Shown one piece after another: positions 1-8,962 of a stretch of 64,000 nucleotides of DNA (position 1 is the stretch's first letter; the number at the start of each line of letters is the position of its first letter). The notes under the pieces were generated by a model. It searched no databases. It worked only from the letters and a program-made list of their open reading frames with translations, and was not told the origin of the DNA. The DNA is from Vibrio ziniensis (lineage in GTDB: Bacteria; Pseudomonadota; Gammaproteobacteria; Enterobacterales; Vibrionaceae): NCBI RefSeq assembly GCF_011064285.1, contig NZ_CP049331.1:1922001-1986000 (forward strand). Direction: 5' to 3'. The position numbers and the translations under genes were made by a program.

Positions 1-75
1 TTCACTGGCACTCATCGCGGCAGCAAGACCTCCCGGGCCGGCACCGATAATAACAATGTCATAATGCTGCATCAT
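1..75 (-). CDS. NAD(P)/FAD-dependent oxidoreductase, N-terminus only (hydroxyproline dehydrogenase subunit)
   Basis: Only the first 25 residues lie in the window; the gene runs off the left edge. They begin MMQHYDIVIIGAGPGG, a classic FAD-binding Rossmann fold (GxGxxG at residues 11-16). The ATG overlaps the stop of the upstream 2Fe-2S gene by four bases (ATGA at 72-75), so the two should be translationally coupled. A flavoprotein, a small 2Fe-2S protein and a DAO-type FAD protein next to a hydroxyproline epimerase match the known heterotrimeric D-hydroxyproline dehydrogenases (LhpB/LhpE/LhpF type). This one would be the LhpE-like subunit, by context. A generic pyridine nucleotide-disulfide oxidoreductase cannot be excluded from 25 residues. 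Confidence 0.75.
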   Translation of the reverse strand, partial: MMQHYDIVIIGAGPGGLAAAMSASE

Positions 76-323
76 TCACCCCCGACTCTACTACTGAAAG
101 TAGATATGCTCATGCCATCACTACAGGGAGTCTGGCATGCTAATCGTCGAACACCATCAATCATTACCCGGCATTCCTGACAAATACCCATTCCGCAGAC
201 AGGAGCTCGTCTTTGCCCACTAACTGAATCTCTGCTGCTCCCATCACCAACAGTTGCTAATGCTGCAGCAACAGACATAGGTTCATCTAACACGAACGCT
301 TTTCCATCAACATTGAATTTCAT
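72..323 (-). CDS. Small (2Fe-2S) ferredoxin-like subunit of D-hydroxyproline dehydrogenase
   Basis: This 83-residue protein carries the plant-ferredoxin-type cluster motif CGMGICQEC followed by a fourth cysteine in RRLACQT (residues about 43-63). That is typical of the small iron-sulfur subunits of opine and hydroxyproline dehydrogenases (HcnA/LhpF type). It would shuttle electrons between the two flavin subunits encoded on either side. Its start overlaps the upstream FAD-subunit stop by ATGA (320-323) and its stop overlaps the next start by ATGA (72-75), so the three subunits form a tightly coupled leftward operon. The family assignment is firm; the substrate (D-hydroxyproline rather than another imino acid) is inferred from the epimerase neighbour. 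Confidence 0.85.
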   Translation of the reverse strand: MKFNVDGKAFVLDEPMSVAAALATVGDGSSRDSVSGQRRAPVCGMGICQECRVMIDGVRRLACQTPCSDGMSISTFSSRVGGE

Positions 324-1465
324 GCTAATGCTCCTTGTTCCTTCTCTGGCTGCGTAAAGGAAAGATAACGACAGGGATCAAATGCCGCAGAGGCGAATGG
401 CAATGACTCATTAAGAATCTGGCTCACCAACAAACGAGCAGTTCCAGGTGCAGCTGTAATTCCTAACCCTTCATGTCCTAATGCTAGCCAGACATTACTC
501 AAAGTAGGGTGTCTACCTATTAATGGTTGACCGTCAGGAGTCGCGGCACGAAATCCTGTCCAAGAACGGATAATATTCATCGAAGCTAAGTCAGGAACAA
601 AATGCAAAGCCCTTCGCATTAGCTGTCCCAGAATCTCACTTTCTACCGTGTAGTCCTGATTATCAAACTGTCGGGTAGCGCCGATAAATAGTTGCCCTGT
701 AGGGCGAGGTTGAATATTGCAAACAACTGAGCTGCCTTGAGCCTGATGAGCACTGCTGATATATCCCAGCTCAACTAACGTATGTTTAATCGAATGGTCA
801 TAACGATCTGTAATTGCGACATGGCCTTTTTTTCCAAGCAATGGAATTTCCGGTAATAACTCTGGAGCCTGTAAACCGTTAGCTAAGATAACAATAGGTG
901 CGAGATAACGTCTACCTTCACTATCTCGCACACCGTGTTCATCGATATGTGTAATTTTGGCCTGGTGTAATTGGATGGATTGTTTTTGCTGAGCCAGCAG
1001 CCAATCTGCCACAACAGGCGCATAAACTATTCCATCTCCGGGGATACGTAACGCTCCGTGAATCTGCTTAGTCAGCATTGGCTCTATTCGCAAAGTCTCT
1101 GAAGCAGAAAGCAGTTGTGTTTCAATACCAGCAGATAGCAAACGCTCGCCTTTCACTTTTGCGAATGCCAACTCCTCTTCAGTTTCGGCAAGCCACAATG
1201 TTCCGTTACTTTGATATGCAGCACCAGCAGGAAGTTGTTCCCCCCACTTTCGCCACTGTGTTAATGAATCCTGACTTAGTGCAAGTTCTGCCTCATTATC
1301 ATCTAAAATTAGCAAGTGCCCCATTCCTGCGGCTGTTGCTCCTCTTAATCCTGCATCAATGATACTCACTTTCAATCCTCGGGAAGCAAGTTCGTAAGCA
1401 CATGCCGCACCGATAATTCCTGCGCCTACAATGAGCACATCTGCTTTTTCATTCGATGACAACAT
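320..1465 (-). CDS. FAD-dependent D-hydroxyproline dehydrogenase/oxidase subunit (DAO family)
   Basis: 381 residues of the D-amino-acid oxidase fold. The N-terminal dinucleotide motif is VGAGIIGAACAYELASRG (about residues 13-30), and a C-terminal FAD motif lies around GHEGLGITAAPGTARLL. In this family the protein oxidises cis-4-hydroxy-D-proline, the epimerase product, to a pyrroline carboxylate. Its ATG shares one base with the epimerase stop codon (1465), and its stop overlaps the 2Fe-2S subunit start, so it sits in the middle of the operon. With the two small neighbours it resembles the multi-subunit dehydrogenases (LhpB or HcnC type) rather than a stand-alone oxidase. Later pathway enzymes (deaminase, semialdehyde dehydrogenase) are not in the window and may lie beyond the left edge. 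Confidence 0.85.
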   Translation of the reverse strand: MLSSNEKADVLIVGAGIIGAACAYELASRGLKVSIIDAGLRGATAAGMGHLLILDDNEAELALSQDSLTQWRKWGEQLPAGAAYQSNGTLWLAETEEELAFAKVKGERLLSAGIETQLLSASETLRIEPMLTKQIHGALRIPGDGIVYAPVVADWLLAQQKQSIQLHQAKITHIDEHGVRDSEGRRYLAPIVILANGLQAPELLPEIPLLGKKGHVAITDRYDHSIKHTLVELGYISSAHQAQGSSVVCNIQPRPTGQLFIGATRQFDNQDYTVESEILGQLMRRALHFVPDLASMNIIRSWTGFRAATPDGQPLIGRHPTLSNVWLALGHEGLGITAAPGTARLLVSQILNESLPFASAAFDPCRYLSFTQPEKEQGALA

Positions 1466-2409
1466 TACAGGGCAATCCCCCAGCAGAACGGGTCATTGTC
1501 ATCAAGAATCAGTCTGTTATAACCCGATATATAAGCTTGGCCTTTTATCGTCGGTATGATGGCGTTGCCATCACGCGATATGTCCCAAACGTATGAGGCT
1601 TCAAACTGACTGCCAATGATACTTGCCTGATGCCATATAACATCCGGTGCCAGTTTTTCGCGGGCAGCTAAACAGGCAAGTTTAGCACTGGTTCCGGTTC
1701 CACAAGGAGAGCGGTCATAAGCTTTACCAGGACAGAGTACAAAACTTCGGCTATCTGCCACATCATCATGAGCAAATAATTCAATATGATCGATTTCAGC
1801 ACCATCCGCTCCGGTAACTCCATTTTCAGTCAGTGCCTGACGAATACGCCATGATACATCCGTTAACTGTTCAATATTGGAGGTAACCACTTCACACGGA
1901 GCATTCTCGACCAAAAAGAACCAGTTACCACCCCACGCAATGTCACCTTCAACGGATCCCACATTTGGGACCTCAACAGTAACAGACTGCTTATAGCAGT
2001 ATGCAGGTACGTTTTTAATGCTGACTTTCCCTGAAGCATCAAGCGTAGCTTCAACAACACCAACTGGCGTTTCAATACGATGTACTCCTGGAGCAATCTT
2101 ACCTAGGTAAGCAAGAGATGCGACTACACCAATGGTGCCGTGCCCACACATGGATAAATAACCCGTGTTGTTAAAGAAGATAACGCCAACCGTCGATTCC
2201 GGGTCAACAGGTTCGCACAATAATGCGCCAACAAGCACATCACTGCCACGAGGCTCGTTAATTACCGCTTGGCGATACTTGTCGAAATCACGACGTAAAA
2301 TAGTTAGACGTTCGGCCATAGAGCCATTTCCGAGATCAGGGAAACCTCGGATAACTGTGCGAGTGGGCTCTCCACCAGTGTGAGAGTCAATAACTTCGAT
2401 TTCTTCCAT
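1465..2409 (-). CDS. 4-hydroxyproline 2-epimerase (proline racemase family)
   Basis: This 314-residue proline racemase-family protein should interconvert trans-4-hydroxy-L-proline and cis-4-hydroxy-D-proline, the first step of bacterial hydroxyproline use. Both catalytic cysteines are present: one in MCGHGTIG (about residue 88) and one in [10 protein letters not shown] (about residue 237). Trans-3-hydroxyproline dehydratases of the same family carry Thr at the second position, so this is an epimerase or racemase. The hydroxyproline dehydrogenase subunits downstream favour hydroxyproline over proline. It is the first gene of the leftward operon, about 130 bp from the end of the GntR regulator gene on the same strand. 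Confidence 0.9.
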   Translation of the reverse strand: MEEIEVIDSHTGGEPTRTVIRGFPDLGNGSMAERLTILRRDFDKYRQAVINEPRGSDVLVGALLCEPVDPESTVGVIFFNNTGYLSMCGHGTIGVVASLAYLGKIAPGVHRIETPVGVVEATLDASGKVSIKNVPAYCYKQSVTVEVPNVGSVEGDIAWGGNWFFLVENAPCEVVTSNIEQLTDVSWRIRQALTENGVTGADGAEIDHIELFAHDDVADSRSFVLCPGKAYDRSPCGTGTSAKLACLAAREKLAPDVIWHQASIIGSQFEASYVWDISRDGNAIIPTIKGQAYISGYNRLILDDNDPFCWGIAL

Positions 2410-2500
2410 GATAGATACCTGCCTATTCCGTTAGGGTATAAATAGGTTAACCAAGTATTAATCCAGTGACTTGAACGAAATCGGAAGCAATTGTGACGAT

Positions 2501-2525
2501 TTCAGCACAATTTTAATGTGCTGAA
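2501..2525. promoter_or_regulatory. Dyad symmetry between gntR and the epimerase gene
   Basis: A perfect 9-bp inverted repeat (TTCAGCACA, 7-base spacer, TGTGCTGAA) lies in the gap between the GntR gene and the epimerase gene. Its left arm can alternatively pair upstream, because AATTGTG at 2489-2495 is complementary to CACAATT at 2506-2512. It could be the GntR operator, a weak terminator for gntR without a T-tract, or a leader structure of the hydroxyproline operon. I see the symmetry; the function is open. Confidence 0.4.
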
Positions 2526-2540
2526 TTCAAAGAAAAGTCG

Positions 2541-3200
2541 TTATCTAGGTAGATACTCGTATAAATCCTGACTAACACCATCAATATGATGGCGCATAAA
2601 TTTCACTGCTTTTTTAACATCTTTACTACGGCAGATATCAAGAAGTTGTCGGTGCTCTTGATTAGCTCGTTCTTTACCTTGTGCAATAGTCATTTGCAAA
2701 CGAAGGTGACGTTCCAATTTATCATAAAGCGAGCGGATCATATCGAGCATAATTGGGCGTTGTGCTGGTTGATACAAGCAATTATGAAACAGCCAGTTAT
2801 GTTCAGACCAGCGGCCAACATCTTCTTCATTTTCAAAACCTGCACAAATTTCTTCAGCCCGTTTTAACGTTGCTTCATCCATATTAGGAATAGCAAGACG
2901 AAGAATTTCGCACTCAAGCATGACACGAATTTCAAAAATTTGAGCCAGTTCCAGTTCTGAAATCTGTGCAACCACTGCACCACGATTTCGCTGGAATAGA
3001 ACAAGCCCTTCCGCCTCGAGGCGCTTTAAAGCTTCACGCACAGGAATTTTGCTGACATTAAATGCCTTTGCAACCTCATCCTGGCGAATCGGAGCATTTT
3101 CGTTTATTTTCCCAGTAACAATCGCTTCTCGTAAATATTTAGCGATAACTTCCGAAGTTGAAGGCGTTGCCCCAAGATTAGGCTGTTTGTTATCGAACAT
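2541..3200 (-). CDS. GntR-family transcriptional regulator (FCD domain)
   Basis: An N-terminal GntR winged helix (RQDEVAKAFNVSKIPVREALKRLEAEGLV, about residues 40-68) is followed by an all-helical FCD ligand domain with the expected acidic and His residues. I chose the ATG at 3200 (219 residues) over the GTG at 3206, because AGAGG then sits five bases upstream; for the GTG it would abut the start. Being upstream of and co-directional with the hydroxyproline operon makes it the likely local repressor responding to a hydroxyproline intermediate (inference from position). It is divergent from putA, with about 550 bp between. Confidence 0.85.
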   Translation of the reverse strand: MFDNKQPNLGATPSTSEVIAKYLREAIVTGKINENAPIRQDEVAKAFNVSKIPVREALKRLEAEGLVLFQRNRGAVVAQISELELAQIFEIRVMLECEILRLAIPNMDEATLKRAEEICAGFENEEDVGRWSEHNWLFHNCLYQPAQRPIMLDMIRSLYDKLERHLRLQMTIAQGKERANQEHRQLLDICRSKDVKKAVKFMRHHIDGVSQDLYEYLPR

Positions 3201-3748
3201 AGACACCTCTGACTCACAGTCTCATTACAACCATGTATATCGTATAATATATCACTTAAATATAGTGTAGATGAAGGGGTGATTTTAATAAGAATCAAAA
3301 AGCAAAGTGAATACCTCAGCGGTCAAAAGTGTTTCAAACGTATTTTGGAGTCATACAAAATAATAATTAGTATATTGCAGCTCTGATAAAACTGATGCCC
3401 CATCAAATCATTCATCCAGCCATACAACAAAACGATTCACCCAATAAATGCCCGACTTGATACGAAAAAGCCCCACTTTTTCCTAATGTTGTCTCAGTAG
3501 TTTTTAGATCCGTTGGTTTACGACTCCTCGATTTCCACCCCATTTACTCAGGTTCGCTATAAAACGAACAGTCCATAGTTTTTAGCAAAACCATAATAGT
3601 TTTCCGCAACTCTTCCCTCTCAAGACTCATAGACTGCTAAGGGTGAAATTTGGAATTTATGATCAACGTATTATGTCGATCAATTTAAGGAACTTTCTCA
3701 CTATTTAAAGTGGATTAATGCTCGCTTGATAATAAACGAGGTAACAGG
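3201..3748. other. Intergenic region between gntR and putA
   Basis: About 550 bp between divergent genes. It contains AT-rich promoter-like stretches, including an alternating run around 3236-3262 just upstream of gntR that could hold its own operator, and a good ribosome site (GAGGTAACAGG) directly before putA. I could not identify a convincing named operator, small RNA or ORF. Confidence 0.4.
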
Positions 3749-6700
3749 ATGTTAGATAAAATGAATTTGATTGGTGCTGATCTGACAACAAAATCAGCAG
3801 ATGAACTCTGGCAGATGATTTCATCATTTTACATGATAGATGAACCCACTCTACTCAAAGAGCTATTGCCATTTGCAACTCCCTCAGAAGAAGAAAAAAG
3901 CGAAATTAAACGCGAAGCAACCAGCCTAATTGAAGATATACGCGCAGACAAAAAAGCCGTTCAGATGATAGATGCTTTGCTCCTCGAATACAGTCTCGAC
4001 ACACAAGAAGGTGTTTTGCTGATGTGTCTGGCTGAAGCATTGATGCGTATCCCCGACTCTGCAACCGCAGATGCGCTTATTCGCGACAAACTCACTGTTG
4101 CCGACTGGAAATCTCACTTAAAAGGCTCCAACTCTGTATTCGTTAATGCGTCTACATGGGGATTAATGCTCACTGGTTCAGTGTGTAAACTAGATTCAGC
4201 CAATTCATCCAACCCAGCAAACGCTATATCACGTTTAGTTAATAAGCTATCTGAACCGGTCATTCGTCAGGCAATGAATCAAGCTATGGCGATTCTTGGT
4301 AAGCAATTCGTATTAGGGCGCACGATTAAAGAAGCGAATAAGAACGGTGAATTTAAACGTAAACAAGGCTATCAACACTCTTTTGATATGTTGGGCGAAG
4401 CCGCTCTAACCGCTGCAGATGCGAAAAAATATGCCGATGACTACATGTCAGCGATAGAAACTTTAGGCTCCTCAAGCAACTTATCGAACGCAAGTATTCC
4501 ATCTATTTCAATGAAACTTTCAGCGCTACACCCTCGTTACAACGTCGCAAATGAAGACAGAGTCATGGATGAACTATTTAATACCATGCTTATTCTGGCA
4601 AAGCGCGCACGCGAACTCAATGTTCCGATTACCATTGATGCGGAAGAGATGGATCGCCTAGAGCTTTCGCTGAAACTGTTCGAAAAACTCTTCTGTCATC
4701 CGGTCATTAAAGGCTGGGGACAATTTGGTTTGGTGGTTCAGACTTATTCAAAACGAGCTCTGCCTGTATTCGCTTGGTTAAATCAGCTAGCAGAAAAACA
4801 GGGGGATATAATTCCCGTTCGTCTTGTAAAAGGTGCTTACTGGGATAGCGAGGTTAAATGGTCTCAACAAGCTGGTTATGATAGCTACCCAGTGTTTACA
4901 AGAAAAGAAGCAACGGATGTCTCTTATCTTGCGTGTGCACGCTTTGTTTTAAGTACAGAAGTAAACAAAAACCTTTTCCCACAATTTGCCAGCCATAATG
5001 CACAAACTGTTACTTCAATTGCAGTTATGGGTAAAGAAAGTCGTTACGAGTTTCAACGTCTTCACGGAATGGGAGAGGCACTCTATAACCACGTCATGGC
5101 TAAATACACTCCTAATGTACGTATCTATGCACCCGTCGGAAGCCATAAAGATTTACTCCCTTATCTGGTTCGCAGGCTATTAGAAAACGGTGCAAATAGT
5201 TCATTCGTACACCGTTTAGTTGATGCTCGTTGCCCGGTAGAGCTGTTAACTCAACACCCAGTTGAACAACTACTTAGTAAAGAATCTCTGGACAATAAAG
5301 CCATTCCACTGCCACCAGCTATCTATCCGAACAGAAAGAACTCCTCCGGTATCAACATTGATATTGAAAGTGAAAGCAAACCGTTTGAACAACAGGTTGA
5401 AGCCTTTATGGACAAATCATGGACAGCTGCACCGGTAATCAACGGAAGATCTTTGTTTGATGAGTTAGAGAGTGAAGGTGTTGAAGCGCTTAATATAACT
5501 GCACCGTACGATAGAAATATCAGTATAGGTAAAGCTATTTACGCTCAGCCACATAATATTGAGCTCGCCTTTGAATCAGCACAGGCGGCGTTTGATAGTT
5601 GGAATCAGGCCCCATACAGAGAACGAGCAGCATGTATCAGTAAATTGGCGGATCTGCTTGAATCTAACTTGGCAGAATTTGTCGCGCTGTGTCATAAAGA
5701 AGCAGGTAAAACGATTCATGACGCTATTGATGAAGTTCGTGAGGCCATTGACTTCTGCCACTACTACGCTAAACAAGATCATATATTTGAGCCTGTCATT
5801 TCTAATGGGTTTGATGGCAAACCTATGGTGTCAACTCGTCAGGGACGAGGTGTATTTGTCTGCATTAGCCCATGGAACTTCCCACTAGCAATATTTATCG
5901 GTCCGATTGCAGCAGCACTCGCGGCTGGTAATACTGTAATAGCAAAACCGGCTGAACAAACCAGTATGATTGCAACTAAGGCAGCGGAGTTAATGGCACA
6001 AGCAGGTTTCCCAACTGGCGTATTCCAGCTTTTACTAGGCACTGGATCCGAGCTAGGTAACGTGCTTACTTCGCACCCGGCAGTTTCCGGTGTTGCTTTT
6101 ACAGGTTCAACTCAGACAGCAATGAAAATCAACCAGTCACTTAGCGCCCGTAATTGTGAACCCGTGCCTTTAATCGCAGAAACTGGCGGCCTGAATGCCA
6201 TGATTGTCGACAGCACTTCACTTCCTGAGCAAGTTGTTCGTGATACTCTTAAATCAGCATTTTCATCAGCAGGGCAACGTTGCTCAGCATTGAGAATACT
6301 ATGTGTTCAGGAAGACATTGCAGATCAAATTATAGAAGTGCTTTCTGGAGCGATGGATCAATTAGTCGTCGGCTTGCCATATATACATAAGACTGATGTC
6401 GGTCCAGTTATCGATGCTAAAGCCAAAGATAAACTGCTGACTCATATCTACAACATGACCACAAGCCACAAGCTTGTTAAGCAGTTGACACTGGATGATG
6501 TATGTAAAAATGGTGATTTCGTTGCGCCGTGTGCGTTTGAGATCCCTTCTGTTTCTTATTTAAAAGAGGAACAATTTGGTCCGATTCTTCATATCGTACG
6601 TTTTAAATCATCTCAACTACCAAAACTGGTAGAAGAGATTAACGCGACCGGATACGGGTTAACTCTGGGTATCCACAGCCGTAATGAAACCACATATCGT

Positions 6701-6877
6701 TGGATTGAAAAACACGCCAAAACAGGTAACACATACATTAACCGCGATCAGGTTGGTGCTGTCGTGGGTGTTCAGCCTTTCGGTGGACAGGGTTTATCAG
6801 GAACAGGACCTAAAGCAGGTGGTCCGAATTATCTCTATCGATTCACTCAGGTTAACAACACGGAGGTTGTACTATGA
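3749..6877 (+). CDS. putA: Bifunctional proline dehydrogenase / pyrroline-5-carboxylate dehydrogenase (PutA), lacking the C-terminal domain
   Basis: 1042 residues. A FAD-binding proline dehydrogenase barrel (about residues 70-500) oxidises proline to P5C. A NAD-dependent aldehyde dehydrogenase domain (about 560-1035) then converts glutamate semialdehyde to glutamate. The ALDH catalytic Glu (AETGGLN) and Cys (SAGQRCSALR) are both present. There is no N-terminal ribbon-helix-helix domain, so unlike E. coli PutA (1320 residues) it cannot be its own DNA-binding repressor. The chain ends right after the ALDH domain. The domain that follows in longer PutAs is encoded separately by the next gene, whose ATG overlaps this stop. 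Start: ATG with GAGG upstream. Confidence 0.96.
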   Translation: MLDKMNLIGADLTTKSADELWQMISSFYMIDEPTLLKELLPFATPSEEEKSEIKREATSLIEDIRADKKAVQMIDALLLEYSLDTQEGVLLMCLAEALMRIPDSATADALIRDKLTVADWKSHLKGSNSVFVNASTWGLMLTGSVCKLDSANSSNPANAISRLVNKLSEPVIRQAMNQAMAILGKQFVLGRTIKEANKNGEFKRKQGYQHSFDMLGEAALTAADAKKYADDYMSAIETLGSSSNLSNASIPSISMKLSALHPRYNVANEDRVMDELFNTMLILAKRARELNVPITIDAEEMDRLELSLKLFEKLFCHPVIKGWGQFGLVVQTYSKRALPVFAWLNQLAEKQGDIIPVRLVKGAYWDSEVKWSQQAGYDSYPVFTRKEATDVSYLACARFVLSTEVNKNLFPQFASHNAQTVTSIAVMGKESRYEFQRLHGMGEALYNHVMAKYTPNVRIYAPVGSHKDLLPYLVRRLLENGANSSFVHRLVDARCPVELLTQHPVEQLLSKESLDNKAIPLPPAIYPNRKNSSGINIDIESESKPFEQQVEAFMDKSWTAAPVINGRSLFDELESEGVEALNITAPYDRNISIGKAIYAQPHNIELAFESAQAAFDSWNQAPYRERAACISKLADLLESNLAEFVALCHKEAGKTIHDAIDEVREAIDFCHYYAKQDHIFEPVISNGFDGKPMVSTRQGRGVFVCISPWNFPLAIFIGPIAAALAAGNTVIAKPAEQTSMIATKAAELMAQAGFPTGVFQLLLGTGSELGNVLTSHPAVSGVAFTGSTQTAMKINQSLSARNCEPVPLIAETGGLNAMIVDSTSLPEQVVRDTLKSAFSSAGQRCSALRILCVQEDIADQIIEVLSGAMDQLVVGLPYIHKTDVGPVIDAKAKDKLLTHIYNMTTSHKLVKQLTLDDVCKNGDFVAPCAFEIPSVSYLKEEQFGPILHIVRFKSSQLPKLVEEINATGYGLTLGIHSRNETTYRWIEKHAKTGNTYINRDQVGAVVGVQPFGGQGLSGTGPKAGGPNYLYRFTQVNNTEVVL

Positions 6878-7563
6878 GCCAACAAATACCTATGTTTGAT
6901 GCAGCAAAAAAAGCGTTTGAGGATTGGTATCTGTCCGAGCCACAAGCACGCTGTCTCGTACTAGAAACGTTGAAGAAAAAAGTTCCATCTGAATTGGTGA
7001 CAGCCTATGACTATCAGCTATCATTTGGCAAACAAATCGTTGAGAATTGCCAGTCGCTGATCAGCCCGACGGGTGAAACTAATGATCTATACATTCAGGG
7101 GCGCGGTGTTGCTGTTCTTCTTATTGATTCAGCAGATAAAAGCTCTCGTCAGGCAACAATAGCCATGTTGGTTTCAATGTTGATCGCAGGCAACAGCGTT
7201 GTCGCCTGTACAGATGATAAAGAGTTAACAAAGTTATTCTCCAATCTGGCTGAGAACTCAGAGATGCCAGCAAATCTGTTACAAGTATGCAGCCGTGATA
7301 ACTACTCTGCTTTGATACATCAGGATATTCGCAACTTTGCTCTTATTGGCAACTCGCAGACGGCTATTGAGATAAACAAGGAACTGGCAGCCAAACCTAA
7401 CGCGATTACTTCGCTGGTGTCAGAAACAGATTTAATTACTTTGCCAAATTCGAAAGATCCGATGCTGACATTAAGGTTCGCTACAGAAAGAGTTCGCACT
7501 ATTAATATCACTGCTATTGGTGGTAACGCGATGTTGATGGAATTGGGGAGCGACAAACACTAA
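6874..7563 (+). CDS. Separately encoded PutA C-terminal domain (inactive ALDH-superfamily domain)
   Basis: 229 residues resembling the C-terminal ALDH-superfamily domain of long PutA proteins. It has the region around GRGVAVLLIDSADK, the run SLVSETDLITLP, and the terminal NITAIGGNAMLMELGSD, which in long PutAs forms the lid sealing the substrate-channelling cavity. It lacks a catalytic cysteine loop, so it should not be an active dehydrogenase despite the name it often receives. Its ATG overlaps the putA stop (ATGA, 6874-6877) and has its own GGAGG at 6862-6866, so it is translated independently and coupled to putA. Likely role: a non-covalent subunit completing the PutA tunnel and dimer (inference). 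Confidence 0.8.
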   Translation: MSQQIPMFDAAKKAFEDWYLSEPQARCLVLETLKKKVPSELVTAYDYQLSFGKQIVENCQSLISPTGETNDLYIQGRGVAVLLIDSADKSSRQATIAMLVSMLIAGNSVVACTDDKELTKLFSNLAENSEMPANLLQVCSRDNYSALIHQDIRNFALIGNSQTAIEINKELAAKPNAITSLVSETDLITLPNSKDPMLTLRFATERVRTINITAIGGNAMLMELGSDKH

Positions 7564-7595
7564 TCGTGTCCACCGAATAGGACAAAACCTATAAA

Positions 7596-7627
7596 CCTGC
7601 GTGCCATAAATGGCTCGCAGGCATTTT
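7596..7627 (+). terminator. Hairpin after the putA operon
   Basis: A 12-bp stem with one mismatch (CCTGCG-T-GCCAT / ATGGC-T-CGCAGG) follows the operon within 60 bases, with only a short T-run (CATTTT). It is probably the putA operon terminator and separates it from the convergent AraC gene. Confidence 0.6.
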
Positions 7628-7649
7628 CGCCATGAGGGGAAGGCTAATG

Positions 7650-8453
7650 CTAGCTATAGCGCTTTTTATACTGAGACGGAGAGATACCTTCTAGTTTTGT
7701 GAAAGCATGTGTAAAGGCGCTCTGTCCTGAAAAGCCTGTTATATCTGAAACATAGTTAAGGTTAAAAGTATTGTTTTCAATAAGTCTCTTCGCGTATTCA
7801 ACCCTCTTTGCCAACACGTACTGATGTGGTGTAACACCAGTCTGCTTTTTGAACTGGTTGAAAAACTGGCTTTCACTTAAAAATACACTGCCGGCTAACT
7901 GATTTACTGAGATTCTGTTTTGGATGTGTTTTTCAATATAACTATCAACCACATCTAGATCCAACCGCCCTATCCTGCTGTATGTCTGAAACGGGCAAAT
8001 ATGCTTGAGAAGAAGCGCAATAATCGTATGGCTGCAGGCCTGAGCCAACAATAAATCATCAGGACTGGTGTGAACCTCCTCTCCCAGCATTTGAATAAGC
8101 TGAATGGTTTTAGAGCTCATGCCGAAATAGCAGTCAGATTCAGATAATTGGTACATCTGATTGATAGCGGGATAACTACTCTGCGAATCTCTGGTCACAT
8201 TCAGTACCAGTATCTCTGAAGGTTTATCAATACCACCAAAGACATGGGTTGAATCCGGCGAAACAACACAACCCTGACCTGGCTCTATGCGATTACCAAC
8301 GCCACTGACATCAAACTCGACACTACCCTTTAAGCCAATAACGACCTGCATGTAATTATGAGCGTGACCCGCGATCTCAGTAGAAAGAGTAATATGTTCT
8401 GCGGGTTTGGGGGCGGGTTTAAAGCAAGGCTCTATCTGCTGTCCATAAATCAC
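7650..8453 (-). CDS. AraC-family transcriptional regulator, possible proline-utilisation activator
   Basis: 267 residues. An N-terminal cupin-like sensing domain (about 20-100) is followed by a C-terminal double helix-turn-helix, with VNQLAGSVFLSESQFFNQFKKQTG and the AraC signature region around GFSGQSAFTHAF. It is convergent with the putA operon and about 500 bp from a RidA-family gene. Because this PutA cannot repress itself, a local AraC regulator (PutR-like) is a plausible controller of proline use; that is inference. The start is GTG (8453) with AGGGGAA seven bases upstream; no in-frame ATG fits better. Confidence 0.82.
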   Translation of the reverse strand: MIYGQQIEPCFKPAPKPAEHITLSTEIAGHAHNYMQVVIGLKGSVEFDVSGVGNRIEPGQGCVVSPDSTHVFGGIDKPSEILVLNVTRDSQSSYPAINQMYQLSESDCYFGMSSKTIQLIQMLGEEVHTSPDDLLLAQACSHTIIALLLKHICPFQTYSRIGRLDLDVVDSYIEKHIQNRISVNQLAGSVFLSESQFFNQFKKQTGVTPHQYVLAKRVEYAKRLIENNTFNLNYVSDITGFSGQSAFTHAFTKLEGISPSQYKKRYS

Positions 8454-8962
8454 TAATCAGTTCCCCTTTCCTTAGGGCATTTTCGTTCAGTTTGGTGCGA
8501 GATCACCAAAAATGTGCATTAAAAATCCCATGCAATAAATAACGGAAGAAACATAACACACTCAACATATTGATTTATAATAAATAACCACAATTAACCA
8601 GGTGTATTTTGCTCAATTTAGTTACGCACCTAAAATCGTGGCATCAAGATTAGTGCCAGCAGTTTTATTCAACCAGAGTCAATATAATCTAATAATCAAT
8701 ACGTTCGAATATTAACTTAGGTTAGACTCAATTTACCGCTGAAGAGACTAACGGTAATGATGTGAATACCAATTTTGTTCGAATCCTGATGAATAATATT
8801 GTGCTTACGTACTCCCCAAAAGAGGGAGAAACTCTCCCAAAAAAGTGCATTGATAATTGTGGAGAACTCTACCTGTTTCGTATAGCTGAATAAAAACATA
8901 CCATTTATCTTGGTACGACGATTGCTCTAATAAATAAATCCTCAAATATTAGGAGCATCAAC
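8454..8962. other. Intergenic region between the AraC gene and the RidA-family gene
   Basis: About 510 bp, AT-rich, between divergent genes. It contains a small GGGAG/CTCCC hairpin (8824-8838) without a proper T-tract. A 60-codon reading frame on the minus strand (8717-8899) has no recognisable family features and I do not call it. Promoters for both genes must lie here but I could not fix their boxes. Confidence 0.35.

Noticed and set aside
6874..7563. putA 3' end as a frameshifted pseudogene remnant
   Set aside because: The downstream frame has its own GGAGG and ATG, overlaps the stop in the ATGA style of coupled genes, and is intact to its conserved C-terminus.
8717..8899. 60-codon minus-strand frame in the AraC/RidA gap
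   Set aside because: No recognisable features or convincing ribosome site; AT-rich low-complexity composition.
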